A stretch of DNA of 12,402 bases from an uncultured Desulfobacterium sp. (GTDB taxonomy: Bacteria > Desulfobacterota > Desulfobacteria > Desulfobacterales > Desulfobacteraceae): the NCBI GenBank assembly GCA_937124525.1, contig CAKZLA010000261.1, positions 1-12,402 on the forward strand, written 5' to 3'. The notes under the pieces are model-generated. The model saw only the letters and a list, made by a program, of their open reading frames with translations. It searched no databases and had not been told where the DNA came from. A program made the translations under genes and the position numbers. Below, in pieces: positions 1-6,978 of the stretch. Each line of letters starts with the position of its first letter. Within the stretch, counting starts at the first letter, position 1.

Positions 1-974
1 AATCCGTGTTTCTGACCGGGGCCTCCGCAAAGGCGCCCTTTACCGCCAAAATCAATGCGCTGAATAAAGAGGTTTCTTTTTTCAAGTTCCTGTAAGATAT
101 CCAAGGCGTCATGGGAGTCAGAAATATGATTTGCCACCTCTGGATCAATGGTTTCAAGTACGGCGGTTTTCATTAAAAAAGTTTGCATTGGGGGGGCAAG
201 GGTCTGGTAAATCTCCTGGGAAAAAAAACTGAATACCTCCCATGACAAGCGATCCGGCAGGTTGGCAATATCCTTGAACCGGGCTATGGATTCTGACACC
301 AGGGTCAGACCCCCGGCCCATCCGTGGGTGATTTTCTGGATTTTTTCAATATCCCCGGTGTTCATGTTGTTTTTTCTGGAAAAAAACTGCCGGGTCTCCC
401 CAATGGTAAATGCCAGATCCTCATTGGTTAAGATCAGGATGTTTTGTTCCATTTTGAACCGGGGTAGGTGAAGGGGGGGCATACTTCGTGAGAGAATGAA
501 TATTTTTAGTTTGTCAAAGCGTTTATCAAGAAGCGATTTAATCAATTGAAAGCCTGAACTGGTTTCTTCCAGGGATTCAAAATCATCCAGGACCAGGATT
601 AAAGGCCTGGGGATGTTCCTGAACAGTACACAGACCCCTTCAATGTGCCGGAGAAATTCTTTATCCGTTCCAAGGGTGGTGTGGGGAATATCTCCCTGGG
701 GCATCCCCGGGGGCTGTTCCATCCCCGCTTTCCTGACCCCCTGGAGGAGCAGATCAAACAACTTGGCATGGTCATCATGATCTTTTAAAAGATGAAACCA
801 CAATACTTTTTCCTGGGACAACGCCAGGTATGAGGCCACAAGGGTTGATTTCCCCTGGGCTGCCTGGCCCGTGATGATGAAATTCTGTTTATGAAAATGG
901 GTGTCCAGAAGCGTGAACAGGCGCTGGCGGTGGATGGTACTGGAAATATGCGGCGGACGGTATTGGTTCATCAT
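1..974 (-). CDS. MalT/LuxR-type STAND ATPase regulator, N-terminal part (cut by left edge)
   Basis: The first 324 codons are open and continue past the left edge. The protein starts MMNQYRPPHISS and carries a Walker A P-loop (GQAAQGKST, residues 36-44), a Walker B strand (LILVLDD, 125-131), an ILSR arginine-finger-like motif (160-163) and the THGWAGGL motif (216-223). This order is typical of the NTPase module of MalT-like LuxR regulators (STAND ATPases), which usually continue into TPR-like repeats and a C-terminal LuxR helix-turn-helix; those parts are outside the window. The start at 974 is supported by AAAGGG a few bases upstream. It follows the response regulator gene by 11 nt, so it is almost surely in the same operon and is the most likely DNA-binding output of the upstream sensory genes. 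The family is clear; the ligand and the target genes are unknown. Confidence 0.85.
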   Translation of the reverse strand, partial: MMNQYRPPHISSTIHRQRLFTLLDTHFHKQNFIITGQAAQGKSTLVASYLALSQEKVLWFHLLKDHDDHAKLFDLLLQGVRKAGMEQPPGMPQGDIPHTTLGTDKEFLRHIEGVCVLFRNIPRPLILVLDDFESLEETSSGFQLIKSLLDKRFDKLKIFILSRSMPPLHLPRFKMEQNILILTNEDLAFTIGETRQFFSRKNNMNTGDIEKIQKITHGWAGGLTLVSESIARFKDIANLPDRLSWEVFSFFSQEIYQTLAPPMQTFLMKTAVLETIDPEVANHISDSHDALDILQELEKRNLFIQRIDFGGKGRLCGGPGQKHG

Positions 975-985
975 GACACCCTTTG

Positions 986-1684
986 TTAATCGTCATGTAA
1001 AGCTTCTTTTAAGGTCGCCATCTTGTCCATGCCTGCCATTTTAAATACCCTGGCATAATTATAGGTGATATTTTCCATTTCAATGGAAATGCCCTGGTGT
1101 TTTAATGGGGGCATGACCTTCATTAAGAGGGCGATTCCCCACCGATCAATGGAGAAACTGTCATCCAGTACCAGGCGGATGTGATGGATATTTCCCAATG
1201 ATTCCGGGGTTAAAAATGATAATAAAGCGTGTTCAGCCGATGCTGTTAGTCTGCCTTTTACTTCTATGATCAGCGCTTCATCCTTTTTTGTTGTAAAAAA
1301 TTCGGCAGGAAATTCCCGGGGCAATGCAATTCTTTGCTCCGCCCGGAAAAGGGCAGCATTCAATGCCTGGCGTTCAACGGGCTTGTTAATGAAATCAGAG
1401 GCATTTAAGTCCAGGGCCTCCAGGGCCCTTTCCATGTCCCCATGGCCAGTGATGATAATGACCTCTGACGGGATGTCTGTTTTTTTAATGCAACGAAGAA
1501 CTTCCAGTCCGTCCATGCCCGGCATTTTGATATCTGTGAAAACAATGTCCGGGGCAATTTGCTCAAAAATCACCAATCCCTTCTCACCGTCTTCGGCCGT
1601 ATAAACATCATACCCATAGGCGGTTAAAAAAAGTTTAAACATGGAAAGGGTGGTTTTTTCATCATCTATGACTAAAATTTTCAT
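986..1684 (-). CDS. Response regulator with C-terminal STAS-like domain
   Basis: This is a 232-residue cytoplasmic protein. Residues 1-120 are a classic receiver domain: acidic pocket D7/D8, phosphoacceptor D51 in FTDIKMPG, T79 in IIITGHGD and K101 in INKP. Residues about 128-230 look like a STAS (anti-sigma antagonist) fold: an EVKGRLTAS strand, IRLVLDDSFSIDRWGIALL, then a KMAGMDKMATLKEAL end resembling the family's L-TGL-D-F/L tail. The two serines at the STAS phosphorylation position (family DSSG) are replaced by R181-W182. There is no DNA-binding domain. I chose the start at 1684 because AAAGGA lies 7 nt upstream and the receiver begins right at this methionine. An in-frame ATG at 1774 would add 30 unconvincing residues, but it overlaps the kinase stop as ATGA. 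It probably takes phosphate from the upstream kinase and acts by protein contact, perhaps on the STAND protein encoded next. Confidence 0.87.
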   Translation of the reverse strand: MKILVIDDEKTTLSMFKLFLTAYGYDVYTAEDGEKGLVIFEQIAPDIVFTDIKMPGMDGLEVLRCIKKTDIPSEVIIITGHGDMERALEALDLNASDFINKPVERQALNAALFRAEQRIALPREFPAEFFTTKKDEALIIEVKGRLTASAEHALLSFLTPESLGNIHHIRLVLDDSFSIDRWGIALLMKVMPPLKHQGISIEMENITYNYARVFKMAGMDKMATLKEALHDD

Positions 1685-1691
1685 TTGTTTT

Positions 1692-1697
1692 TCCTTT
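1692..1697 (-). promoter_or_regulatory. Ribosome binding site deciding the response regulator start
   Basis: AAAGGA sits 7 nt before the ATG at 1684, with a second purine block (AGGAGAG) further upstream. It favours the short form of the response regulator over the ATGA-overlapping ATG at 1774. Confidence 0.6.
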
Positions 1698-1770
1698 GCT
1701 CTCCTGGTTACCCCATGTCGCCTCGCCGGTTCTGGAAGGGGCATGGGATAATCAAGTCGATTCCTTTTTC

Positions 1771-3639
1771 TCATGACCCCATTTTCTCAATATGTGCCGG
1801 GAAAATGATTTTAAAAACCGCACCATTGCCCGGTGTGCTCTCCACCTGGATGGTGCCATTATAATCCTTTATGATGCCCTGTATAATGGGAAGTCCCACG
1901 CCCATACCTTCTCCCATCTCCTTGGTGGTATAAAAGGACTCAAATATGAGATCCAGCTCTTTGGATTCAATGCCGGTGCCGTTGTCAGCAATGACAAGCC
2001 CCACCGTATCTGCATCATGGAAGGTGGACACGGTGATGATGCCCTTGTCAATATCGTTCCTTTCTTCGATCCGTTCGTTGATGGCGTCCCTGGCATTGGT
2101 GATCAGATTGAAAATCACCTGCTCCATGCGGTTGTTATGGGCCAGAACCGGGGGAAGCCATGGGGTAAGATCCAGTATAAGATCAATGTTTTGCAAGGTG
2201 ATCTGCCTGCCGATGATTTTATTCACCGCCCGGACGCAGTCATTGACCTGGATCACCTCCCTGGAAAAATCCGCTTTTCGGGAAAACGTCTTGAGTCGTC
2301 CCACGATTTCGGCGGCCCGGGAGACCTGGTTGCTGATCTGGTTCAACACCATGTCAAGGTCTTCATCTTTAATGGTTTTTTTTCTTTCCTTCATCATACA
2401 CAGGTATTCACTGCCCATCTTAATGGCATTGAGGGGCTGGTTGATTTCATGGGCAATGCCGGCGGACATTTTTTCCAGGTTGGTCATTTTGCTGGCCTGA
2501 ATTAACTGGGAGTCCTTTTCCACAAGCTCGGTGATGTCCGTGGCCGCCACGATGAGGACATCTTTATTACGATATTCCGAGGGGTTGGCATGGATATTTA
2601 CAAACAGAAAACCACCGTTTTTTTTAAAAAATTTCACCTTGGAGCTGATCACCATGGTGTCGCCATCGGGATATTTATGGGTAAAATGGATCTCATTGAG
2701 ATTTGCAATGGAGAAAAGGCTCATCCTGAGCAGTTCTCTTCGTTCATATCCCAACATTTCTATGGCATTGGGGTTGGCATCCAGAATGTTAAAGGTATGT
2801 TTTTTTACCACAAATATGGGGTTGGGTCCACTCCTGAACAGGGCGTGATACTTTTTCTGGGAGTCTTTTAATCGCTTGGTGGATACTTTCAGCCGGGAGG
2901 TCATCTTGATAAATGAATTGGTGAGTTTGGTGATTTCATCATCCCTGGCTCCGGGCTTCCAGTTATTTTTATCACCATCATCCTTAAAAAGAATATTAAA
3001 ATTTCCCTGGGTGATCTGGTCGGTGTAACGGATCAGTGAAGAAATTGGTTTTGTGATGTGCAGGGCCAGGCGGTGACTTAAAAAGAAGAAGATAATGGTC
3101 ACCATGGACAGAAAACTTAAAAACAGCAGTCGTAAATTAGATATGAGTTTTTCAATGTGGCCCTTGTCAAGACCTGCCTGCACCGACCCGATGGTATAAA
3201 TGCCCTCTTTCACTGGTACCACCACATGAAACACCGAGTGATGCTCCACATCCATACTGGTGATGTTTTCATTTTCAAAGTCCTGTTGTTTGACAAGGGT
3301 TTTTATCCCGGGGGGAAACCCCGTTGTGAAGGTATGGGCCAGGATATTTCTCCGGTTATCGGTGATCATCAGATATTTGATAATGTCCTTGCGATTCCCA
3401 AGCTTGCCATCATAGGCAATGGCCGTGAGTTCGGCCCGGTTCTTGGTCAGGATATAGACTCTGGAATTGTCGGCAATGCCCTGGGCCATGCCGATGCCCC
3501 TTTTTTTTAATTCGCCGGTGAGGCTTGTGATCAGAAGCGATCTTGTAAAAAGGGCAATGAAGACACTCACCAGCAGGATAAATCCCAGGCAGGAAACAAA
3601 AATTTTATTTTTAAGGGTGAGCTTGTTGAAATAATTCAT
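1771..3639 (-). CDS. Membrane sensor histidine kinase (Cache-like, HAMP, PAS, HisKA, HATPase)
   Basis: This is a 622-residue kinase. A first membrane helix spans about 12-32, an extracytoplasmic sensor about 33-168 (with a Cache-like strand pattern around KYLMITDNRRNILAHTF), a second helix about 169-188, HAMP about 190-258 and PAS about 262-373. The dimerisation domain holds the phosphoacceptor H397 in AGIAHEINQPLNAI. The ATPase domain shows the N box (NLITNARDAI, 511-520), DNGTGI (552-557) and GEGMGVGLPI (576-585), so all catalytic boxes are intact. It overlaps the binding-protein gene by 4 nt (ATGA) and GGTG lies 8 nt before its ATG, so it is translationally coupled to that gene. It most likely senses the neighbouring periplasmic binding protein, or a small ligand directly through the Cache-like domain, and phosphorylates D51 of the response regulator encoded downstream. 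The signal itself cannot be read from the sequence. Confidence 0.93.
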   Translation of the reverse strand: MNYFNKLTLKNKIFVSCLGFILLVSVFIALFTRSLLITSLTGELKKRGIGMAQGIADNSRVYILTKNRAELTAIAYDGKLGNRKDIIKYLMITDNRRNILAHTFTTGFPPGIKTLVKQQDFENENITSMDVEHHSVFHVVVPVKEGIYTIGSVQAGLDKGHIEKLISNLRLLFLSFLSMVTIIFFFLSHRLALHITKPISSLIRYTDQITQGNFNILFKDDGDKNNWKPGARDDEITKLTNSFIKMTSRLKVSTKRLKDSQKKYHALFRSGPNPIFVVKKHTFNILDANPNAIEMLGYERRELLRMSLFSIANLNEIHFTHKYPDGDTMVISSKVKFFKKNGGFLFVNIHANPSEYRNKDVLIVAATDITELVEKDSQLIQASKMTNLEKMSAGIAHEINQPLNAIKMGSEYLCMMKERKKTIKDEDLDMVLNQISNQVSRAAEIVGRLKTFSRKADFSREVIQVNDCVRAVNKIIGRQITLQNIDLILDLTPWLPPVLAHNNRMEQVIFNLITNARDAINERIEERNDIDKGIITVSTFHDADTVGLVIADNGTGIESKELDLIFESFYTTKEMGEGMGVGLPIIQGIIKDYNGTIQVESTPGNGAVFKIIFPAHIEKMGS

Positions 3640-4850
3640 TTGATCAACACCAGGCTGCCCTTCTGAATAACGGTGTAATAAACATCATCCAGTCCCTGTG
3701 TGTCATCTTTGTCAAATGAGAGGGAGTTTTGTATGCCCAGATCATATTGGTGGATGGACTCAATGGCTTTGATGAATTTTTCCCGGGTGATGTCTGGCCC
3801 GGCTCGCTTGATACCCTCCACCAGAATTCTGGCATTGAGGTATCCCTCAAGTCCCACAAAACTGGGTTTCCTCCTTGGATAACTGGTGTTGAGCAGCCGA
3901 ATGTATTCTTTTACCCCGGGAAGAGGAGTTGTACCAGGCGCAACGGTGGGGGGGGGCACCACCTGGGTGACCATCACCCCATCACCATTGGGGCCAAGTC
4001 GTCTGGCAAGCTCCTTGGAACCCACAAAGGAAACATTGTGAAACAGGGGTGAAAAATGACGTTCCCTGGCAAAGTTAATAAATTTTGCGCAGGAGTCGTA
4101 GGTGCCGATCATGATCACAGCCTGGGCATTGGATGCAATTATTTTTTCAAGACCCGCCTCGATATCCAGGGTTCCCCGGATGTAGGAGCCCTTGGCAACG
4201 GGTATGAGTCCATGTTTTTTAAGGGCGATTTCGGTGCCCCGGAGACCGTCAAAGCCATATTCATCATATTGATAAAACACCGCCACCTGGTTTAGCTGTT
4301 TTTCTTTGACAATGAAATCCACAGCCGACTGGGTTTCCTGGTAATAGGAGGCCCGGATGTTGATGAGATACCGATTCACCGGTTGTCGCAATCGGTTGGC
4401 CCCGGTGAACATCCCCACCAGTGGAATCTGGGCCTCATTGATCAGGGGAATAATGCGTACCGTGGTGGGGGTTCCCACATAGCAGAACAGGGCAAATACC
4501 TTCTTCTCCAGAATTAATTGTTGGGTATTGTACAGGCACTGGGTGGGATTGTAGCGGTCATCCAGGGCAATTAGACGGATTTTTCTGTTGTGAATGCCCC
4601 CCAGATTATTGATGTGACGAATATAGGATCTGGCCCCCTGGAGCATCTGGGTGCCAAGATATCCAGCATGCCCCCCCAGGGCCAGGGAGGAGCCGATGAG
4701 AATTTCCTTTTCCGTGATGCCGTTTCTGTTTTCCGGTGTAATGTCCTCCTGCCGGGGCGGTGTGCAGGAGGATAACAAAAGCATGGCAACAGTCCAGGGT
4801 AAAACAATGGAAAACAGACTGGAAAAAAGGCTTTTGTTTGTTTTTTCCAT
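3636..4850 (-). CDS. Periplasmic branched-chain-amino-acid-type binding lipoprotein (Peripla_BP_6)
   Basis: This is a 404-residue protein with a lipoprotein signal: basic start MEKTNKS, hydrophobic stretch, lipobox LSSC with C29. The mature part follows the type I periplasmic-binding fold of LivJ/LivK-like receptors: EILIGSSLALGGHAGYLG near the N-terminus, NNLGGIHNRKIRLIALDD, then QVAVFYQYDEYGFDG and AQAVIMIGTYDSC for the second lobe. No permease or ABC ATPase gene follows; instead the gene overlaps a sensor kinase by 4 nt. This suggests a signalling receptor, as in TorT-TorS-like pairs, rather than a transport component, although it could also serve a transporter encoded elsewhere. The start is 6 nt after the DUF1499 stop, without a clear Shine-Dalgarno, so it is probably coupled. 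Codons P299-P301 form a run of nine C. The ligand could be an amino acid, amide or aromatic compound. Confidence 0.9.
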   Translation of the reverse strand: MEKTNKSLFSSLFSIVLPWTVAMLLLSSCTPPRQEDITPENRNGITEKEILIGSSLALGGHAGYLGTQMLQGARSYIRHINNLGGIHNRKIRLIALDDRYNPTQCLYNTQQLILEKKVFALFCYVGTPTTVRIIPLINEAQIPLVGMFTGANRLRQPVNRYLINIRASYYQETQSAVDFIVKEKQLNQVAVFYQYDEYGFDGLRGTEIALKKHGLIPVAKGSYIRGTLDIEAGLEKIIASNAQAVIMIGTYDSCAKFINFARERHFSPLFHNVSFVGSKELARRLGPNGDGVMVTQVVPPPTVAPGTTPLPGVKEYIRLLNTSYPRRKPSFVGLEGYLNARILVEGIKRAGPDITREKFIKAIESIHQYDLGIQNSLSFDKDDTQGLDDVYYTVIQKGSLVLIK

Positions 4851-4856
4851 GGAAAA

Positions 4857-5270
4857 TTATTTTTCGAAAAGAGCGCGGATCTGTTGCACTCGTTTTCTGT
4901 TAACGCCAAAGTCGGAATATCCCAGCCGGGCCGCCGATCGCACATGGATCAGCGGTTGATCTTCGGGAAACCAAAATTCCATGTCATCCACAAACCCCAT
5001 GAATTTCGACCGGAACTCCACATGGAGATAATCTATGGTTTCCGCCACAATGGTTGCATTGTCCTGGTTTGACACGATCTGTTTTATTTTTGCAAATGCC
5101 GTTGCTCTTTTTGTGGAATAGGTTAACGGACGGACGGCCTGTTTGACAGTCTTCGTTTGGCTGGTCACGCAGTTGGGGCTGTCTGGACAGGGGGGTAATC
5201 CTGCCGGGGTGAGCCCGATTTTAGGGGCTTTGCATCCCATGCAAAAGATCAGGATTCCCATAACGCCCAA
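4857..5270 (-). CDS. DUF1499-family lipoprotein
   Basis: The DUF1499 signature is complete: CPDSPNCVTSQ near the N-terminus, DYLHVEFRSKFMGFVDDMEFWF in the middle and HVRSAARLGYSDFGVNR close to the C-terminus, ending RVQQIRALFEK. The biochemical role of DUF1499 is not established. A hydrophobic stretch followed by FCMGC (C13 from the TTG at 5270) indicates a lipoprotein, although cysteine at -3 is not a standard lipobox residue. The start is uncertain. TTG at 5270 is the first conventional start in frame but has no good ribosome site and no basic N-terminus. In the same frame, AGGAGG at 5299-5304 stands 7 nt before an ATA at 5291, which would give a basic MKSSPW signal peptide. The ATG at 5277 is in another frame and reads only 18 codons. 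It is the first gene of the sensory operon. Confidence 0.85.
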   Translation of the reverse strand: MGVMGILIFCMGCKAPKIGLTPAGLPPCPDSPNCVTSQTKTVKQAVRPLTYSTKRATAFAKIKQIVSNQDNATIVAETIDYLHVEFRSKFMGFVDDMEFWFPEDQPLIHVRSAARLGYSDFGVNRKRVQQIRALFEK

Positions 5271-5298
5271 GGTCCATGGTGAACTTTTTATTTTAATC

Positions 5299-5304
5299 CC
5301 TCCT
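5299..5304 (-). promoter_or_regulatory. Strong ribosome binding site with no ATG at the proper distance
   Basis: AGGAGG on the minus strand is an ideal Shine-Dalgarno sequence. The codon at the usual distance (7 nt) is ATA at 5289-5291, in frame with the DUF1499 gene. The nearest ATG (5277) is 21 nt away and out of frame. Confidence 0.55.
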
Positions 5305-5328
5305 TTTGCTGGTTTGCGGTATGAACTT

Positions 5329-5357
5329 GTTATAATGGAATATTATGGCTTTTGCAA
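5329..5357 (-). promoter_or_regulatory. Sigma70-type promoter of the sensory operon
   Basis: On the minus strand, TTGCAA (5352-5357) and TATAAC (5329-5334) are separated by exactly 17 nt. The element lies between the GntR stop and the DUF1499 ribosome site, just upstream of the five-gene operon, so it fits as its promoter. The -35 box abuts the GntR stop codon. Confidence 0.55.
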
Positions 5358-6074
5358 TCAAATGCCCAGATAATCCTCCGGCATCAGGTCCGCGTGCTCC
5401 AGATCTTCAACGGAACTCTGGATGTGGTTTGCAATGGCTGCGGCGGAAACTGCTGGGTTGTGCCGGGCCAGGGCATCGACAATTTCCTGGTGGGAGATAA
5501 GAGATGGGCTCATGGTTAGTTTGGCAAAGGGGTCAAAAAGAATCAGAAAAATGCTGGTTCTGTCGATGAGTTCCCGGACATAGGCCGTAAGCACCTTATT
5601 TTTTGAAAATTCTGCAATTTTAAGATGAAAGGTCTCATTTACCTCGTAGTAGATTCCCAGATCACCGTTGTTAAATACTTTTTTTTCCAGCTCAATGAGC
5701 TGGCTCAGCTCATCTATCTGGTTGGGGGTAATTATCCGGGCAGTCAAGCTTGCTGCCATCTCTTCCAGCTGTGTGCGTACCTGGAATGTTTCTTGAATTT
5801 CCTGGAGGGTGGGGGTGATTACAAAGGCCCCCCGATTGGGAATGGTGTTAACCAGCCCTTCGGATTCCAGCCGTTTGATGGCAATGCGCACAGGGGTTCT
5901 GCTCACCCCGAGGTTTTGGGCAAGGCTTCCCTCCACCAGTTGGTTTCCCTGCTTTGTGTAGCGTTTTTTAATGGCATTTTTGATTTTTTCATAAACCGCC
6001 TCTTCGGAGGTTCCCCTTATTGGTTCCATAGTGTTGGTTTTATTTGTTTTTTTCATGATTTTTCGGTTATCCAT
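5358..6074 (-). CDS. GntR-family transcriptional regulator, FCD (FadR-like) subfamily
   Basis: This is a 238-residue protein. Residues about 22-88 form the winged helix-turn-helix (VYEKIKNAIKKRY, then LAQNLGVSRTPVRIAIKRLESEGLV and wing PNRGAFV), typical of GntR regulators. Residues about 92-225 are an all-helical FCD ligand-binding domain. H150, H195 and H217 match the spacing of the three metal-binding histidines of FCD proteins; the usual acidic fourth ligand is N146 here (NETFH instead of DxxFH), a variant also seen in the family. FCD regulators usually respond to carboxylic acids such as lactate, glycolate or sugar acids. The start at 6074 lacks a strong ribosome site; ATG at 6056 or 6029 are alternatives. 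Immediately upstream and divergent is an EtfA remnant, so this regulator may have controlled a lost flavoprotein-linked oxidation operon. Its present target is unknown. Confidence 0.9.
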   Translation of the reverse strand: MDNRKIMKKTNKTNTMEPIRGTSEEAVYEKIKNAIKKRYTKQGNQLVEGSLAQNLGVSRTPVRIAIKRLESEGLVNTIPNRGAFVITPTLQEIQETFQVRTQLEEMAASLTARIITPNQIDELSQLIELEKKVFNNGDLGIYYEVNETFHLKIAEFSKNKVLTAYVRELIDRTSIFLILFDPFAKLTMSPSLISHQEIVDALARHNPAVSAAAIANHIQSSVEDLEHADLMPEDYLGI

Positions 6075-6238
6075 TATTCTTCAATAAGGCATATCAGCAA
6101 TTCTAATGTTGGCTCAGAATCCGTGAGGGGGGCAGGTTTTCGTTATGGCTCTTTTATTGAAGATTCCTTGTTTGGGGACGGGGAGGCAGCCATTAAAATG
6201 ATGGAAGAAATTCGAAGTCTTACCCCCCTGGGCCGCAA

Positions 6239-6541
6239 ATGGTCGGTTTTTTTATAAGTCCACCGTGGGGGGGCCCGGATTGTGTGTGCAGGGGCCAGCT
6301 TGACTATGGTCAGCAGGTGGGGATCACCGGGGCTGTGGTGGCCCCTAAACTCTACATGGCCTGGGGGATTTCAGGCGCTGCACAGCACATTGCCGGCATG
6401 GAGCAGTCAGAATTTGTGGTGTCAATTAACAAAGATGCCACAGCTCCCATGATGAACATGGCCGATGTGTGCATTGTGGAAGATCTCAACTTATTTCTTC
6501 CCATGTTTCTTGGGGCAATCCGATCATCATTCGGGGTATAA
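6239..6541 (+). pseudogene. etfA: Remnant of electron transfer flavoprotein alpha subunit (C-terminal FAD domain)
   Basis: From about 6266 to the stop at 6541 the frame reads as the C-terminal FAD-binding end of EtfA: GQLDYGQQVGITGAVVAPKL, then LYMAWGISGAAQHIAGM, then VVSINKDATAPMMNMADV and VEDLNLFLPMFLGAI. This matches the ETF-alpha signature LY-A-GISG-QH-G-IN with small deviations (A before QH, S before IN). Only about 92 of the usual 300 or more residues are present, with no N-terminal domain and no etfB. The codons before 6266 (SPPW and upstream) do not resemble EtfA. A weakly similar stretch (DGEAAIKMMEEIRSL, around 6178-6222) lies in a different frame, which suggests a frameshift on top of the deletion. 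It is therefore a decayed fragment that cannot make a working ETF. It stands divergent from the GntR regulator, about 165 bp away. Confidence 0.8.
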
Positions 6542-6708
6542 AAAAATCCATGAAGGATTCTCAAATTTTGGAGACAACACAATCAACTTGATAAAATGTA
6601 TGGAGAGATGAATGCCAATTGATTTTTTAGTACCACATTGATACTAATTATATTATGCCAAAAAAAATCAAGTGTGGGATATTAAGAGAAACAATATTGA
6701 AAACAGAC

Positions 6709-6867
6709 TCATCTCTGTCGAATAATTGCATCGAGAGGGACTGAAAAAAGCTGCGCTTGTTCTTCGCTTTGTATTTTTTCAACCTGTGCGGGTAGAGCCT
6801 TGCTGAGCCGATTTAAAGCGGCATAACGGTGCCATTTTATTTTTTCAGATGGTTTATTATAAAGCAT
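6709..6867 (-). CDS. Possible small hypothetical protein (52 aa)
   Basis: An ATG at 6867 opens 52 codons ending in TGA at 6709-6711. GGAAG lies 5 nt upstream of the ATG. The product begins MLYNKPSEKIKWHRYAAL and ends VPLDAIIRQR; it is basic, rich in charged and helix-forming residues (such as PAQVEKIQSEEQAQLF), and has no membrane helix. Its amino-acid mix looks like real protein rather than chance, and the frame stays open for 12 codons upstream of the ATG. I do not recognise a family. It sits after the likely terminator of the formate dehydrogenase transcript, so it would need its own promoter, and none is obvious. It could be a true small protein, or the C-terminal relic of a larger decayed gene, in keeping with the nearby EtfA fragment. 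Confidence 0.4.
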   Translation of the reverse strand: MLYNKPSEKIKWHRYAALNRLSKALPAQVEKIQSEEQAQLFSVPLDAIIRQR

Positions 6868-6910
6868 GATTTCTTCCGGTCGGACAGCTATTTGAACACT
6901 TCAAAGGAAG

Positions 6911-6937
6911 CCCGGAGAACCGTGAAGGCTCTCCGGG
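6911..6937 (-). terminator. Hairpin terminator after formate dehydrogenase
   Basis: CCCGGAGA (6911-6918) and TCTCCGGG (6930-6937) form a perfect 8-bp stem. After one A/C mismatch two more G/C pairs can form, leaving a 5-nt loop. It begins about 40 nt past the stop of the minus-strand formate dehydrogenase gene. The following tract (CTTCCTTTG) is pyrimidine-rich but not a true T-run, so termination may be weak or factor-assisted. Confidence 0.5.
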
Positions 6938-6978
6938 AATTGGGAGGGAGTTGCAAATCGGGGAGAGATCGGGCGGGG

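Larger units (their letters stand above)
6542..6978. other. Intergenic stretch between EtfA remnant and formate dehydrogenase
   Basis: These 437 bases are AT-rich. They hold a possible 52-codon minus-strand ORF (6709-6867) and a GC-rich hairpin (6911-6937) after the formate dehydrogenase stop. In 6542-6708 I see no gene; there is only a short AATCC/GGATT hairpin (6545-6559) just after the EtfA stop, without a clean T-run. Confidence 0.6.

Noticed and set aside
1792..2505. 237-codon plus-strand ORF opposite the histidine kinase
   Set aside because: It is antisense to the conserved HATPase and HisKA domains and shows no family features; it is a shadow of the real gene.
6545..6559. AATCC/GGATT hairpin after the EtfA relic as a terminator
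   Set aside because: The stem is only 5 bp and AT-rich, and no T-run follows directly.
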